From Melampsora larici-populina 98AG31 (taxonomy: Eukaryota; Basidiomycota; Pucciniomycetes; Pucciniales; Melampsoraceae), in the NCBI RefSeq assembly GCF_000204055.1, contig NW_006768806.1, positions 695,352 through 759,351 of the forward strand: DNA of 64,000 bases, read 5' to 3'. Position 1 is the stretch's first letter; every line of letters begins with the position of its first letter. The notes under the pieces are model-generated. The model ran no database searches. It was given only the letters and a program-made list of their open reading frames with translations, and was not told where the DNA came from. This document shows positions 42,058-52,459 of the stretch, piece by piece. The translations under genes and the position numbers were made by a program.

Positions 42058-43606
42058 TCTCCGCCGCTTCTAGTTCCGAGATGAAAGTGTCGCTAGGCAG
42101 GTTACTTGGCTTCAATAATTGGCCAAAGGTCAGTTTACACTCTTCATCAGGCTTCAAGTCGGGTCTCCGAGACAACGCGTCAGGTTTCGCTGATTTCTTT
42201 CCGGGACGGAACCGTATTTCGAAATCGAAACATCCCAGGATCTCAGCCCAGCGCGCTTGTCTACGGGTTAACTCTTTGGTGGTCATCAGTGATTCCAGAT
42301 TCTTGTGGTCGGTGTAAACCACAACATTTAGTCGGTGTGGATTTCCCTCAAGGTAATGTCGCCATTCTTTGAATGACGCGACGACAGCCAGTAGCTCCTT
42401 GTCAAAAATCTCATAATTTCTTTCTGCTTGTATGAGAGAACGAGATAGAAAGGCCACTGGGTGTAACTCATTATCGTCTTCTGAGACCTGTGAAAGTACG
42501 GCTCCCAATGCGTAGTCCGAACAGTCGCACTCCAGTATAAATTGTTTATACGGGTCGGCTATTTTGAGTACCGGGGCGGTAGTGAATGCTTCTTTCAAGT
42601 CCTGAAAAGCTTTTTCCCTCGCGGTTGTCCATTCAAATGTGACGTCCTTCTGTGTTAAGTCGTGTAAAGGTCTTGCAATTTGAGAGAAATCGGCTATGAA
42701 TCTTCGATAGAAGTTCGCAAAACCAATAAACTGCTGTATGTCACCCACGTTCTTGGGAGTTGGCCACGCTGTTACGGCCTCGACTTTAGACTTATCCATG
42801 GATATCTTGTTATAAGACAATCTTAGACCTAGGTAAGATATTTCCTTTTGACCAAATTTACATTTTTCAGGTTTAAGCCATACGTTTTGACGCCTTAAAG
42901 TATCCAATGCATCCTTAACCGCTTTCTCGTGATCTTCTCCTGGCTTAGTGTAGATTAGTATGTCGTCTAAGAATGCAGCCATGTCTCTACCAATACGGTC
43001 CTTGAAGATGTCCTGTACGAAGTACTGGAAGTAACCCGGCGCTCCTGTGGGTCCAAACGGCATGGTACGTGGTTCAAATTGACCAGCCTTGCAGATGAAC
43101 GCTAACTTAGCCTCGTCTCCTTCTCTAACCCTTAAATTATTATACCCATTCCTCATATCCAATGCAGTGTATCTATCAGCGTTGAGTAGGCTGTTGACCA
43201 GTTCCATGGTCAAAGGTAACGGATATTTGTTCTTAACAGTGAGTGCGTTTAGTTTTCTGTAGTCAAAACATGGCCTTAACTTCCCATCTTTCTTGCCCGT
43301 AAATAGTACAGGTGCGGCCCAAGGAGATGTGGTGCGTCGGATTGTACCATTGCTTAAACCTTCTGCTAACATCTCTTCCAACACCTCGTTCTCTGCAGGT
43401 GACAGTGGTATAGCTCGACTGGCCTGAGGTGTTGCTCCCGGGATCAAGTCCACACAGAAATCGTATGGTCTGTGTGGTGGTAGGACATTAGATTTGGATT
43501 TTTCAAACATTTCCAGGTAGTCGTGATACTCCTTTGGTACTAAATCAGCAGCTGATAATTTGGGCTTCGTTTCTTGATCCTGAGACGCCAGTCGTGCCGA
43601 AATGTT
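42058..43606 (-). CDS. Reverse transcriptase and RNase H (chromovirus Pol, central part)
   Basis: Reverse transcriptase motifs run from TTSPWAAPVLFTGKKDGKLR through MPFGPTGAPGYFQYF to the catalytic FLDDILIYTK, with both aspartates present. RNase H follows, with ILECDCSDYALGAVLSQ, FDKELLAVVASFKEWRHYL and VVYTDHKNLESL. The first ATG of this frame is at 43510, but the frame is open back to the TGA at 43607-43609 that ends the protease ORF. Protease and polymerase therefore share one frame, broken by a single stop. Distally it is cut by the miniature element, after SELEAAE. Confidence 0.93.
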
Positions 43607-44650
43607 TCATGAGGCTTTTGCTGCGTCTAGATGAGGGGTTGCTAGGATCTTGGGTCGAGGCAGGTAAGTTCGTCCTTTAGCGGTGGTCATGGTCAAGTTG
43701 CTCGGATTCGTGTGCTGGTGGCTGAACTGTCTGGAAAAACACTGCTTGCTAGCCGCTTCTTTTACTTTAATCTTTGAAGAACTATCGAACTTCCGTTGCG
43801 GGGGTGTTAGCGTATCTGTTTGGATACACACCCCCTCGTCGTTTTTCCTAGCTTTCCCTTGGTTCTCCACTATGGGTTCGTCCAGGGATTTTTTCGGATT
43901 CGACGAAGCCTCCATAGAGGCTGCAACTTGGGGTTCGATGGGCTCTGGTACGTCTGTTTCGTCGGGTATGTCGTTCTTCTGTTTGGATCTAAAATCTGGG
44001 AGAGGATCCTGATTGCTTCTTTTTTCTTTGAAAACAGTTGAAAAAATGCTATCAAACTCACATTGCGGGGGTGTTAATGTATCCACTGGGATACACACCC
44101 CCTTGCCATCATTCCTAGCTTTCTCCAGGTGTTCCAGTTGAACAATCCCCGGAGGGTTTTTCGGTGATGTCAAGGTCGTCTCGACGACCGCAATTTCATT
44201 TTCCTTCAACAATGTCCTTTTCTTCCAATCAATTAATTTATGATGTGCGCATATCCACTCAATTCCAATAATGCAGTCGATGGAGTCCTTGATGGGTGAT
44301 ATTAAAAAGGTCGAGGGCGTTCTTCTTCCATTAATGCTGACTATGTGATGTCCTACCTCGGTGATAAAGGATTGAGATCCGTTGAAGCCGGTGACTGGCT
44401 TGGGTTGATCTAACTTGGTGGTCGATATGTTGGTGCGTCTAACAAAGGCTTCATTCATGACATCATGTGTGGCTCCTGAGTCAAACATGGCTCTTGCAAA
44501 ATAGGTTGCTTCTTGGGATGGGTCAATTATAGGGATAGTGGCAAAAATACGATTTTCTTTCATTGCAATTGTTTGAATATCTATTTCAATGGCTCCTAAA
44601 TCTATAACTAACTCATCATGCCTTAAGCCCGGGGTAGGAACAACCTTCAT
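43607..44650 (-). CDS. Aspartic protease region of the chromovirus
   Basis: Retropepsin motif MFDSGATHDVMN lies near residue 60, followed by the downstream IDCIIGIEWICAHHKLIDW. The ATG overlaps the Gag stop as ATGA (44647-44650), placing this frame at -1 relative to Gag. Past the protease is a long spacer with two related repeats, around GVCIPVDTLTPPQCEFDSIF and GVCIQTDTLTPPQRKFDSSS, a duplication inside the ORF. It ends at a TGA, and the same frame continues into reverse transcriptase. Confidence 0.85.
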   Translation of the reverse strand: MKVVPTPGLRHDELVIDLGAIEIDIQTIAMKENRIFATIPIIDPSQEATYFARAMFDSGATHDVMNEAFVRRTNISTTKLDQPKPVTGFNGSQSFITEVGHHIVSINGRRTPSTFLISPIKDSIDCIIGIEWICAHHKLIDWKKRTLLKENEIAVVETTLTSPKNPPGIVQLEHLEKARNDGKGVCIPVDTLTPPQCEFDSIFSTVFKEKRSNQDPLPDFRSKQKNDIPDETDVPEPIEPQVAASMEASSNPKKSLDEPIVENQGKARKNDEGVCIQTDTLTPPQRKFDSSSKIKVKEAASKQCFSRQFSHQHTNPSNLTMTTAKGRTYLPRPKILATPHLDAAKAS

Positions 44651-45693
44651 CCCCGAGCTACGCCATTTTTTGACTCTTCAGCTCTTCCACTTTCCTTCCC
44701 ACTATCTTCAACATTTAATTCAGTAGTACTAACTTTTGCTCCTCTTCCTCCCCTAAATTTTCCTCTCCATCTTCCTCTAAAACCCCCACCACACTCTCTT
44801 GCTCTATGACCTGATTTTCCACACTTGAAACAGAGTTCACTATCCCATCTACGCTGGTATTCTTCATTTGAAATATTAAATCTGTAAGCCGAACAATCCA
44901 TAGCATTGGGATCTACTGATGATTCTTTAACATCATTTAAACTAGTATCATCTGATCTTTTGTGTAAAATATTGTCTATCTTAATTGCTAGTTCTGATAT
45001 TTGCTCTAATTTTTCAAATTTATCTCTAACCATTTGCACCTGTATCTCCCGCTTCAAACCCTGTTGAAATTGAGTAATCAATACGGGTTCGGGCCATTTA
45101 ACGATGAGAGCAAGATTATTGAATGCCAGTGAGTACGCTAAGACGGTGTTGGTTTGTTTCAAGGCTCGAATTCCTTGTTCAGCTTTCGCTACACGTTCGG
45201 AATCAAAAAATGTGGCCTCAAAAGATTGACTAAATCCGTCCCAGGTGAGATCATTTGCTTCGTTACTCATCAACTTCTTCGTAAACGGCTTTGCCCACTC
45301 GCCACCTTTGCCCGTCATATAGGACAATGTCCATCCTATTTTAGTACGGTCGTCAGGGAATTGGGTCGGGTTCATTAATATGTACAACCCAACTTGATTT
45401 GCAATTATTTTGGCTTTGCTACCCCTCGCACCGTCAAACTTGTCGGGTGTCGCTACTTTTGGTGTTTTAGCGACAGCAGCTTGATAAACGGGCTGCGGAG
45501 GGGGGCTTTGAACGTTGACAGGGCTAGGTTGAGTCGACGCTGAAGTTGCTGCACGTAGTTCCGCTAACTCTCTTTCAGCATTCTGACGTAGTCGAGACTC
45601 TTCCGCTAATCTCAGATCCAGGTTCGCTAATCTAGCTAGGACTTCCGCCAATGGATCTGCTGGGTTCGGTGGCTGTTCCATTGATCCATCCAT
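44647..45693 (-). CDS. Gag (capsid and nucleocapsid) of the chromovirus
   Basis: This 348-aa protein starts MDGSMEQPPNPADP. It has a coiled region (ANLDLRLAEESRLRQNAERE), the capsid segment ATPDKFDGARGSKAK, and a C-terminal zinc knuckle CFKCGKSGHRAREC followed by Arg/Gly-rich RNA-binding sequence (GGGFRGRWRGKFRGGRG). It is uninterrupted. Gag would form the virus-like particle in which reverse transcription occurs. Confidence 0.92.
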   Translation of the reverse strand: MDGSMEQPPNPADPLAEVLARLANLDLRLAEESRLRQNAERELAELRAATSASTQPSPVNVQSPPPQPVYQAAVAKTPKVATPDKFDGARGSKAKIIANQVGLYILMNPTQFPDDRTKIGWTLSYMTGKGGEWAKPFTKKLMSNEANDLTWDGFSQSFEATFFDSERVAKAEQGIRALKQTNTVLAYSLAFNNLALIVKWPEPVLITQFQQGLKREIQVQMVRDKFEKLEQISELAIKIDNILHKRSDDTSLNDVKESSVDPNAMDCSAYRFNISNEEYQRRWDSELCFKCGKSGHRARECGGGFRGRWRGKFRGGRGAKVSTTELNVEDSGKESGRAEESKNGVARG

Positions 45694-46052
45694 AATTCCT
45701 TCTTCAGCCTCCGGTGATACAGCTGTCTCGAAGCCGGTGGTATGTGTTGGAGTAGGGCTGGGGGATCGACTTCCCGGGATAGTAAAGTTGGGTGTTGTGA
45801 ACTAGATTAGGTTGAATAAGGTTTGTTCGGGTTAATTGTTTCTGATGATCTTCGAATATCTAATTGAATCCCTTTAATCTGGTCAGATCTGGTCGGAGTT
45901 TGAGGGGATTTAAGGTTCTAATCTTCTTCCTTCTAACTTTAATTTTCTAATTTTAACTTTCTTGAGTCTTTGTTTCAACTTTCTTTAATTTAACTTCTTA
46001 ACTTCTGATATTCGTTCTTCTTACTTCTCCTGATGTCGTATGTGATTTAAGA

Positions 46053-46062
46053 TGCTTCAATA
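46053..46062 (-). other. Primer-binding site, apparently self-primed
   Basis: The sense strand immediately after the 5' LTR reads TATTGAAGCATC. Ten of these bases (ATTGAAGCAT) are perfectly complementary to ATGCTTCAAT within the LTR itself (complement of 46114-46123). It does not look like the usual tRNA 3'-end matches. This is the arrangement used by self-priming Tf1-type elements, an inference here. Confidence 0.5.
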
Positions 46063-46212
46063 TGTTATGGTCAAGGCTTCTACAAGATCAGGTGTGCTTA
46101 TTATTATAACAAGATTGAAGCATGAGGTTACAACAAGGATGGCACGCGCACAGAACTATGGCGGTGAGGTTGTACTCAATATAAGCATATCCCCAGTATA
46201 GGGATCATAACA
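46063..46212 (-). repeat. 5' LTR of the chromovirus
   Basis: It is 150 bp and carries the promoter. It is identical to the 3' LTR except at two positions. GATTC follows at 46213-46217. Confidence 0.95.
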
Positions 46213-46217
46213 GATTC

Positions 46218-47040
46218 AAGAGAACATTCAGTTAATTCAAATGTAGTTTATGAGGAGCTTCAAAGCCGTTCTATGCAAGAGGCTTTATCAACAAATGCTG
46301 TGGAAGATGGTTTAAACAGTAGTTCCGAAGAGCCAACTATGGAAGACTTCATGAATGTCTTGAATGACAACGATGAAATTCCAGATGACGGTCAAATCCC
46401 TTACACACCCACCCCGTTCCGACCAAGAGATTCTTTTCAAGCCCAATCTGAGACTCAAACGACCTCTTCATCACTCAAGCGCACAGGTTCTAGAAACTCA
46501 GTTGACTCTACTAGCGTTGGGACCTTCAGCAAAAGAAGCCGAACTTCTGGTTCGGCGTCTTCAATCCAGGCTCTCTTACAAGGAAATCAATTCGGATCAA
46601 CCCCTCTACAAGCAAGTTCAAATGTCCGAGCGGATCCAAACCTCAATACTTTGGAGCAACAAGCTTTTTTTAAACATGGTCAAAGTATGGAACGTTTGGC
46701 TCAGGTAGTTGAAAACATGGGTAGCTCTATTTGTGGACAACAACCGAAACAAACCGAGTTCAGCCCTGAAGAAGCAAAAAAAAAATCTCAGATTGAACTG
46801 GAATTGGTTGATGTGAAGTTAAGCAGTGATAAGTTTGATTTAGACTCGCGAAAGGAAAAACATTCACTTGAGATGAAGCAAATGAAAGCTGAATATGAAC
46901 ATCAACAAGTGGCACGAAATGCTCATCTGATTAGTACCTTGATGAAAGATCATAACCTCAGCCTTCAGGACGCAATGCTCGCTGCGCAACACGCACAATC
47001 AATGATGCAATCGAGTTCAGCTTCAGGCTCAGGTGTTTGA
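46218..47040 (+). pseudogene. Myb/SANT-like protein of the Harbinger element, 3' part
   Basis: The frame resumes after the chromovirus as SREHSVNSNVVYEELQSRSM and continues for about 270 residues: a Ser/Thr-rich stretch with a basic patch (FSKRSRTSGS), then a helical region (KKKSQIELELVDVKLSSDKF, then KEKHSLEMKQMKAEYEHQQV) that may form a coiled coil, and a stop at 47038. Codon phase matches the 5' part through GATTC exactly. An internal ATG at 46273 could in principle start a shorter protein. Confidence 0.75.
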
Positions 47041-47476
47041 CAAAAGAGTTATATCTCTTGTACTTTCTTTTTGGACTGCCTCAAAACTTCATCTCTTTAA
47101 AAAAATTCTCTTGTACTTTCTTTTCGTCAAAACTTCAACTCTTTAAAAAAAATTAAAACCTCTCTCAAATCAAAATAAAAAATTATCTTGTTTTACATTT
47201 CTTTTTTTTATATCTATAATGATTCCTCTTAGTATTAAATAGGTCCCATTTGTCTCGCTCTGGCTTGTTTGCACTCAATCTGAAATCTGTTATTTTGAAA
47301 TCAATTTTTATTATTTGCCACTTTCGAAATGAATCAAATAGATACTTTATTTGAAAATAACATAAAAGGAGAATACATAAAAAAAAAAACTTCAAACAAA
47401 AAAAGTGAGCACTTAAGTAAGAAAAAGCCACCACAACGGGTTCACCCAAACTAAGGTATGTAATAAAATAAATATC

Positions 47477-49149
47477 TTAATGATTTTGTCTGGTCATTAA
47501 GAATTCAGCAAAAAGATCATCTCTTTGACGTGTATCACGCTCTGTTCTTAAAATTGAATTGTCATTATCAAAATTTGGGGCACCCGGAGGTGTATTTCGA
47601 CGGCGCGGTTGGTAATCGAGAGCTTCGTCTAACGTCCCCAGTACACCAGACCAGTCCTCTTTGATAGAGATGAGGAAGTTATGTATGATCAAACATACTT
47701 CGATCCACTGGTTAGCTTGCAATGCAGTCAAGGCGTCCTTGATGACTAATCTAAGTTCTTTTAAAGATTGAAATCTGCCTTTCAACATTCCGTTACAATG
47801 TTCAATGATAACCCGCAACACACTGATTGCTTTATTGAAAGCGTCTTCATCAGATCGAAGGCTGTGACCAGCACATCGTTTGAGACAAGGAATCACCACA
47901 TCGGATACCGTATACGCGGAGTCGGCTAGTATATACTCATCTTTTTCAAAATAAAGGTTGGGATTTTCGTACAACTAAATAGATGCAAAATGGGAATGTG
48001 ATTAGTAAGACTGTGAATTGATGAGTTACGTTGACGAGACAGACCTTTGAAGACCGGAACACACGCTGATCGTGCACACTACCACACCACCCCAATTCGT
48101 AATAAGTCACCCTCCGATGAATATCACATACCAGCATTATGTTGTACGCATAGAAGTTCTTCCGGGTATAATAATCTTCAGGTGTCACCCGAGGAGCTGA
48201 AGCCAGGGCAATCAGGGTACCATCTACAAATCCCACGCAGTCTTTGAAGAAAGTCATCGACGCAGTTTCTTCTTTCAGAGCCAAGCGTTCTTGAGGAGTT
48301 GGCCACCGCATGTACTGGTCTTTCAAACTGAGAACGGCATGGATGAACCGTTTCGTCCAATTTTGCACGCTTCCTTCTGTGGATAGAAGTGAAGCAAAAA
48401 TGAAGCGGGAAAATCTTAAGTACAAATAGAAATTACAATTCAATCTTACCTGAGCAATTGAACATCCTGGCCAGATGGAAATGGTCTCCACCATTTCCTC
48501 CAGTTCCTAAGTTTGCAAGTGCCACCAACGTCTGCCACCAAACAGGAGCCTGCTTCATGTTCGAGTTGTTATGAAATACAGGATTATCCTCAATTAAATC
48601 AATCAGCTTATTAAAAGCTAACTTTGACATTCGGGCCTGAAAAGAAACCTCACTAAGCAGGTGAAATACAAGTCACATTTAAAAATGAAGATCTGTCACT
48701 TACGAGCTTGATGAAGCCATCGCCACCTTCAATCAGCACTTGAGAGAACCAGGCATTTCGGAGTTCCTTACGACCACGAGGGATCCTGTTTGAAACGAAT
48801 CGCTTATTATTTAAGATCGTGAGTGCTTCATCTAGGACTTCAAGATCTGAAATAGCCTGTCTTCGCAGATGATATCCCCAGCGAAGGAGGTTATAGTTTT
48901 GATCCAAAGCAGGTATCAACTCGAGAATACCGACAAGAGTTACGAGAGCGGTTTTTTTTTATCATCGTCTGTGATCGATTGGCGAAAGAGCGCTAGGGCG
49001 TGAAGCATCCGGAATAGGAAGTGGGCGCCAGCGATATCGACTCCAAAGTTGGCTAGAAGGGGTAGGTTGTTGTCTCGCAGGGCTTTGCGTGCGTGACGTT
49101 CCACTTGAATTGACCGTCTGAGGGATTGCTTGCGATGGAAACGGGGCAT
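47477..49149 (-). CDS. Harbinger-type DDE nuclease (DDE_Tnp_4 family)
   Basis: This is the presumed transposase of the element. From MPRFHRKQSLRRSIQ at 49149 the exons are 49149-48704, 48636-48450, 48376 to about 48044, and about 47974-47477, joined by GT-AG introns. The catalytic residues fit the family: Asp in CVGFVDGTLIAL, Asp in YILADSAY, and Glu in RVIIEHCNGMLKGRF. One defect is visible. After FRQSITDDDKKK, a run of nine A (sense strand, complement of 48952-48960) puts the next conserved segment, ending in LIPALDQNYNLLRWGYHL, in another frame, so a small length change in the run is needed. It converges on the Myb-like gene. Confidence 0.8.
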
Positions 49150-49277
49150 GGAGTTGGTGCTGAGGAGTTCGCAGGGTTGGAGTTAGATGAGGTGAATCTG
49201 GCTGACGGAGGATTCAAAGCTGAACTCGTGCCCGGGCACGTGCCCAGAAGTCCAGAGTACAGATTTACCGCCAAAAA

Positions 49278-49377
49278 NNNNNNNNNNNNNNNNNNNNNNN
49301 NNNNNNNNNNNNNNNNNNNNNNNNNNNNNNNNNNNNNNNNNNNNNNNNNNNNNNNNNNNNNNNNNNNNNNNNNNNNN
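49278..49377. other. Assembly gap of 100 N
   Basis: Exactly 100 N. The gap lies between two copies of the GC-rich Harbinger end sequence. ORFs spanning it contain only X residues and are not real. Confidence 1.
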
Positions 49378-49675
49378 TCTGGGGGAAAGTGCCCCGGGCA
49401 CGAGTCCCGGAATTGTACTTTGTATCCCATAATTATACACCACAGATTATAATATATTGGTCATCTACAAGTCCTAAAAGTAACTCATACAAGCCCATTT
49501 GTAACACATCATCTATCTATCTATATATATAATCAAATAAACAAGATTGTAAGAACAGGAATAAGTTTGAAGATAAGAGAAAGTTAAGTGCAACCCATCA
49601 TCAAAAGGAAAAGAATGATAAATCGAAAAAAAGGTTAAAGCCTCATATAATCAATTTTCCAATTTGTTTTTTATT

Positions 49676-51167
49676 CTATTGAAGTGAGATCCATTGATCA
49701 TGTCTAATGATCAATCTTTCCACAATCTGATCTTCAATTTCAACTTGATCTCTACCTTCTGGATTAGTACCAACCACCGGAACCGAACTAAACTGAGGCA
49801 ATCCAATCCTTTCAATCTGTCCATTCTTCATCACAAAGATAACTTGATGTTTACGTGTATGTAATTCGTTGGCTATCACTAATTGATGTCCATATCGTTC
49901 TAATGCTGCTTGAGCTTTAGGTATCAATAAGCTTTGATCTGTTTCAAGCTGGATAAGAAAAGGATTAAACCTTTTTTTTGGCACTTGATGGATGAAACCA
50001 AAAAAAAATACGAAAACGAAAACACACTTTGAAAGAGACTGTGTAGGCCTGATTGGTCCATTCTTGAGCAAGATCTTTCAATACTTTGGGTACTGCATCC
50101 ATTTCGAGTACTAGTGATCCTTTTCCACTTTGAATCTTGTGTTCTGACTATTCATAGTACATCCAAAACAGAAACAGATCGGTATCCCAAAATCAAATAA
50201 GACCTCCAACCCACCGAAAGATTGTAAATGATCACTTACGAGTTTTTGTTCAGGTATGAAAAAGTCTGATACGGCTGCCGCCAAATAAAGTAAAGCAGAA
50301 CGACCTAAACCCACCGAAGGCTCTCCCATCACTCTTGCCACCGATCTCAACAACCAAAGATATTCATTGACGGTGACAAAGGGAATAGTCAGAAGCAAGT
50401 TCTTCTCGCGTACGGTATGGTAAGCCCTCAGAACAGCCGCCAACGGAGCCATCTCGCTATCAGTCACACTGATGGTGGCCGGACCCGTAGGAAGGTCTAA
50501 GGGAGCTGGTGGTAAGGGACCAAAGAGTGGTTGACCAGGACTGGGGTCTGGACTAGTTTCGTGTGGTAGATGAAGTAGATCAAGAAATGGATGAGTCGAA
50601 TGAGAATAACATCGACTGAAAGGTTGGAGTGAATGTGATCGGTATAGAAAGATCACGGCATATCGATTGCTACGAAGGAAATATTCTGCGGATGCTGAAC
50701 CTCGAGTACCGGCCGAGAAATTGTCAAGGAATCTGACCCTGTTCAGTTGAAAGAAAGAGGAATGGATCAGTTTGACAATAAAAAGAATATTCAAGCAAAA
50801 GGTGACCAACACGTTATGTTCAAGTGGAACAGTTGTACCACCACTCTTGATGACCAGATTCAAAAGTCCATTGAACCGTTCGTAAGCCCATCAACCCAAG
50901 ACCAAAAAACCAAACAAAAAACAAGACGGTAAGAAAAACCCAATAATGAAAAAGAATCGATGATTTGATTTTTGAGATTAATTCAGTTTTCAAGATGAAT
51001 GAGGATTAGAATCAATTTACGGTGATCAAGACCACCCTACGATCTTCCTGAACATGATGTAAAACAAATTGCTTGACTCGATTGATTTCTTCCGATAAAG
51101 TGGGTGGAGGTGATTGAGTTTTGAAATAATGATCAGATGAAAATTCAGATGAACTTGATGGATTCAT
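49676..51167 (-). CDS. CAB2: Phosphopantothenate-cysteine ligase (coenzyme A synthesis)
   Basis: The enzyme joins 4'-phosphopantothenate to cysteine, the second step of coenzyme A synthesis, in the cytosol. The DFP-type fold is recognised by SGGTTVPLEHN, then VRFLDNFSAGTRGSASAEYF across an intron, the long eukaryotic insert, GRSALLYLAAAVSDFFIPEQ, the substrate-binding SFKLETDQSLLIPKAQAALE (after an intron) and ANELHTRKHQVIFV. I prefer the start MNPSSSSEFSSDHYF at 51167; the frame is open to an upstream ATG at 51338. The stop is at 49676. It is divergent from the R-SNARE gene, sharing a short promoter region. The protein is of normal length for fungal Cab2, with no visible defect. Confidence 0.88.
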
Positions 51168-51455
51168 GATTAACGAAAAGAAATCGATTTGGTGGAGGAA
51201 AGACTCCAGAGTGAATTCGAGATATGCATCATTGCCGATCCGGAAATCCACGGGGCGCCATGACTCATCCCGCCCAAACCCTTGATATGATAGATCCGCA
51301 GGGTTTGAGAGGTGTGTACCGAGGTCCGACTGAGCCATTGAAATTTAGAGTTTGAGTCTTAAATCCTACTGGATCATACCTGTCGCCAATTGCCGCTCCT
51401 CAAAACCAACCAATCAACCAATCAACTTCATCAAACCAAATCAAATCAGAACAAG

Positions 51456-52459
51456 ATGTCAATCCTATACGTTTGTATTGCCTATGGAACTAAAATCTTA
51501 TCAGAATTCTCAATCGATAGTGCCCAAAACTTTTCAAAAGGTAAGTTTCACTCATCTAAACCCATCACGAACTTCAAAAGCTTAAGATGGGTTTTTACTA
51601 TAGCTACTTCTACTATTCTTTCTAAAATCGAACCAAAAGATAACAAACTAACATATGCAGCTGAAAATTACCTTTTGTAAGTCATCTTTTAACAATCATC
51701 TGCTTACCCAAACTTAAATGACTCCTGTTAAAGTTAAACCTTTCCTGATCGTCTTATTCTTAGTCATTATGATAAAAAAGATGGAATAGTCTTCATGTGT
51801 ATGGCAGAAGAATCCTTTGGAAGGAAGATCCCATTCACATTCCTAGCAGAACTTCAACGTAAAGTAAGTTTTCCGAAAAAAACCATCCTCAATCCGTCTA
51901 AACCTATCATGAATTGATGATTCTTTTTTGGTTAGTTTACCAGTACGTTTACTCGTCCAGAAATCACTTCAGCTCCTCCATACGGTCTAACGACCTTCAA
52001 CGAGTACTTAACCAACCTAACCCAAACCTACAACCAAAGCTCAAGCGATCCGATTTCAAGTTCATCAAGTCAACCCATCAATAATGATCAAATTCATATT
52101 GCTCGAAACGAGCTATCAAACGTTAAAGAGATCATGATTAAGAATGTAGGAGAGATCTTGAGTCGAGGTGAACGGATCGAACTTTTATTAGACAAAACTG
52201 ATAATCTTAGTGCTCAGTCTAATGCGTTTAGGAAACGTACTCAACAACTTAGAAGAAAGATGTGGTGGAAGAATACGAAGATGATTGCGCTTAGTGGGAT
52301 GGTGGCTGTAGTACGTCAAGCTCCTTGCTTTTGAACATTCGTTTCCTTCTTTTTGGCTAATCTGTTTGGGTTTGGTTTGTTTGATGGCTGGGATAGTTGA
52401 TTGTGTATATCTTAATGGCACAAACTTGTGGTGCTACTTTAACACATTGTACTTCATAA
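51456..52459 (+). CDS. VAMP7-type R-SNARE (longin SNARE)
   Basis: R-SNAREs drive vesicle fusion with endosomal or vacuolar membranes. The N-terminal longin domain starts MSILYVCIAYGTKILSEFS and continues over four exons (HYDKKDGIVFMCMAEESFGR, then IPFTFLAELQRK). The SNARE motif is in the exon ending near 52319: NVGEILSRGERIELLLDKTD with the zero-layer Arg, then LRRKMWWKNTKM just before the membrane. The last exon supplies the rest of a C-terminal transmembrane anchor (LIVYILMAQTCG) and a stop at 52459. Introns are 50-90 nt with GTAAGT or GTACGT donors. A Ser/Asn-rich linker (YNQSSSDPISSSSSQPINND) precedes the SNARE helix, somewhat long for the family. Closest in plan to VAMP7 or Nyv1; I do not choose a yeast symbol. 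Confidence 0.85.

Larger units (their letters stand above)
39954..46212 (-). mobile_element. Ty3/Gypsy chromovirus (full-length, 6.26 kb) on the minus strand
   Basis: Two 150-bp LTRs (39954-40103 and 46063-46212) differ at two positions. GATTC is duplicated at 39949-39953 and 46213-46217. In the sense direction the order is LTR, leader, Gag with zinc knuckle, protease, reverse transcriptase and RNase H, integrase with chromodomain, polypurine tract (complement of 40104-40118) and LTR. This is the Ty3/Gypsy chromovirus order. It carries a CACTA-type miniature element at 41675-42057, an in-frame TGA between protease and reverse transcriptase, and an apparent deletion in integrase, so it is probably no longer autonomous. 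Confidence 0.95.
38773..49428. mobile_element. PIF/Harbinger-like DNA transposon, interrupted by a retrotransposon
   Basis: The left end reads GGGATACAAAGTACAA, then TCCGGACTCGTGCCCGGGCAC. The right end is its inverted copy with small differences. The element encodes a Harbinger-type DDE nuclease (minus) and a Myb/SANT-like protein (plus), convergently, which is the two-gene plan of PIF/Harbinger elements. Removing the nested Gypsy element leaves about 4.4 kb. The target duplication is unclear: TTA precedes TGGGATAC on the left and TAA follows GTATCCCA on the right, so only TA matches directly. A 100-N gap lies inside the right end. Confidence 0.75.

Noticed and set aside
38773..49428. Three-base TWA target duplication for the Harbinger element
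   Set aside because: TTA on the left and TAA on the right are complementary, not direct repeats; only TA matches, so I did not claim the duplication.
49053..49452. ORFs spanning the N run
   Set aside because: Their middle is only ambiguous bases; they are artefacts of the assembly gap.
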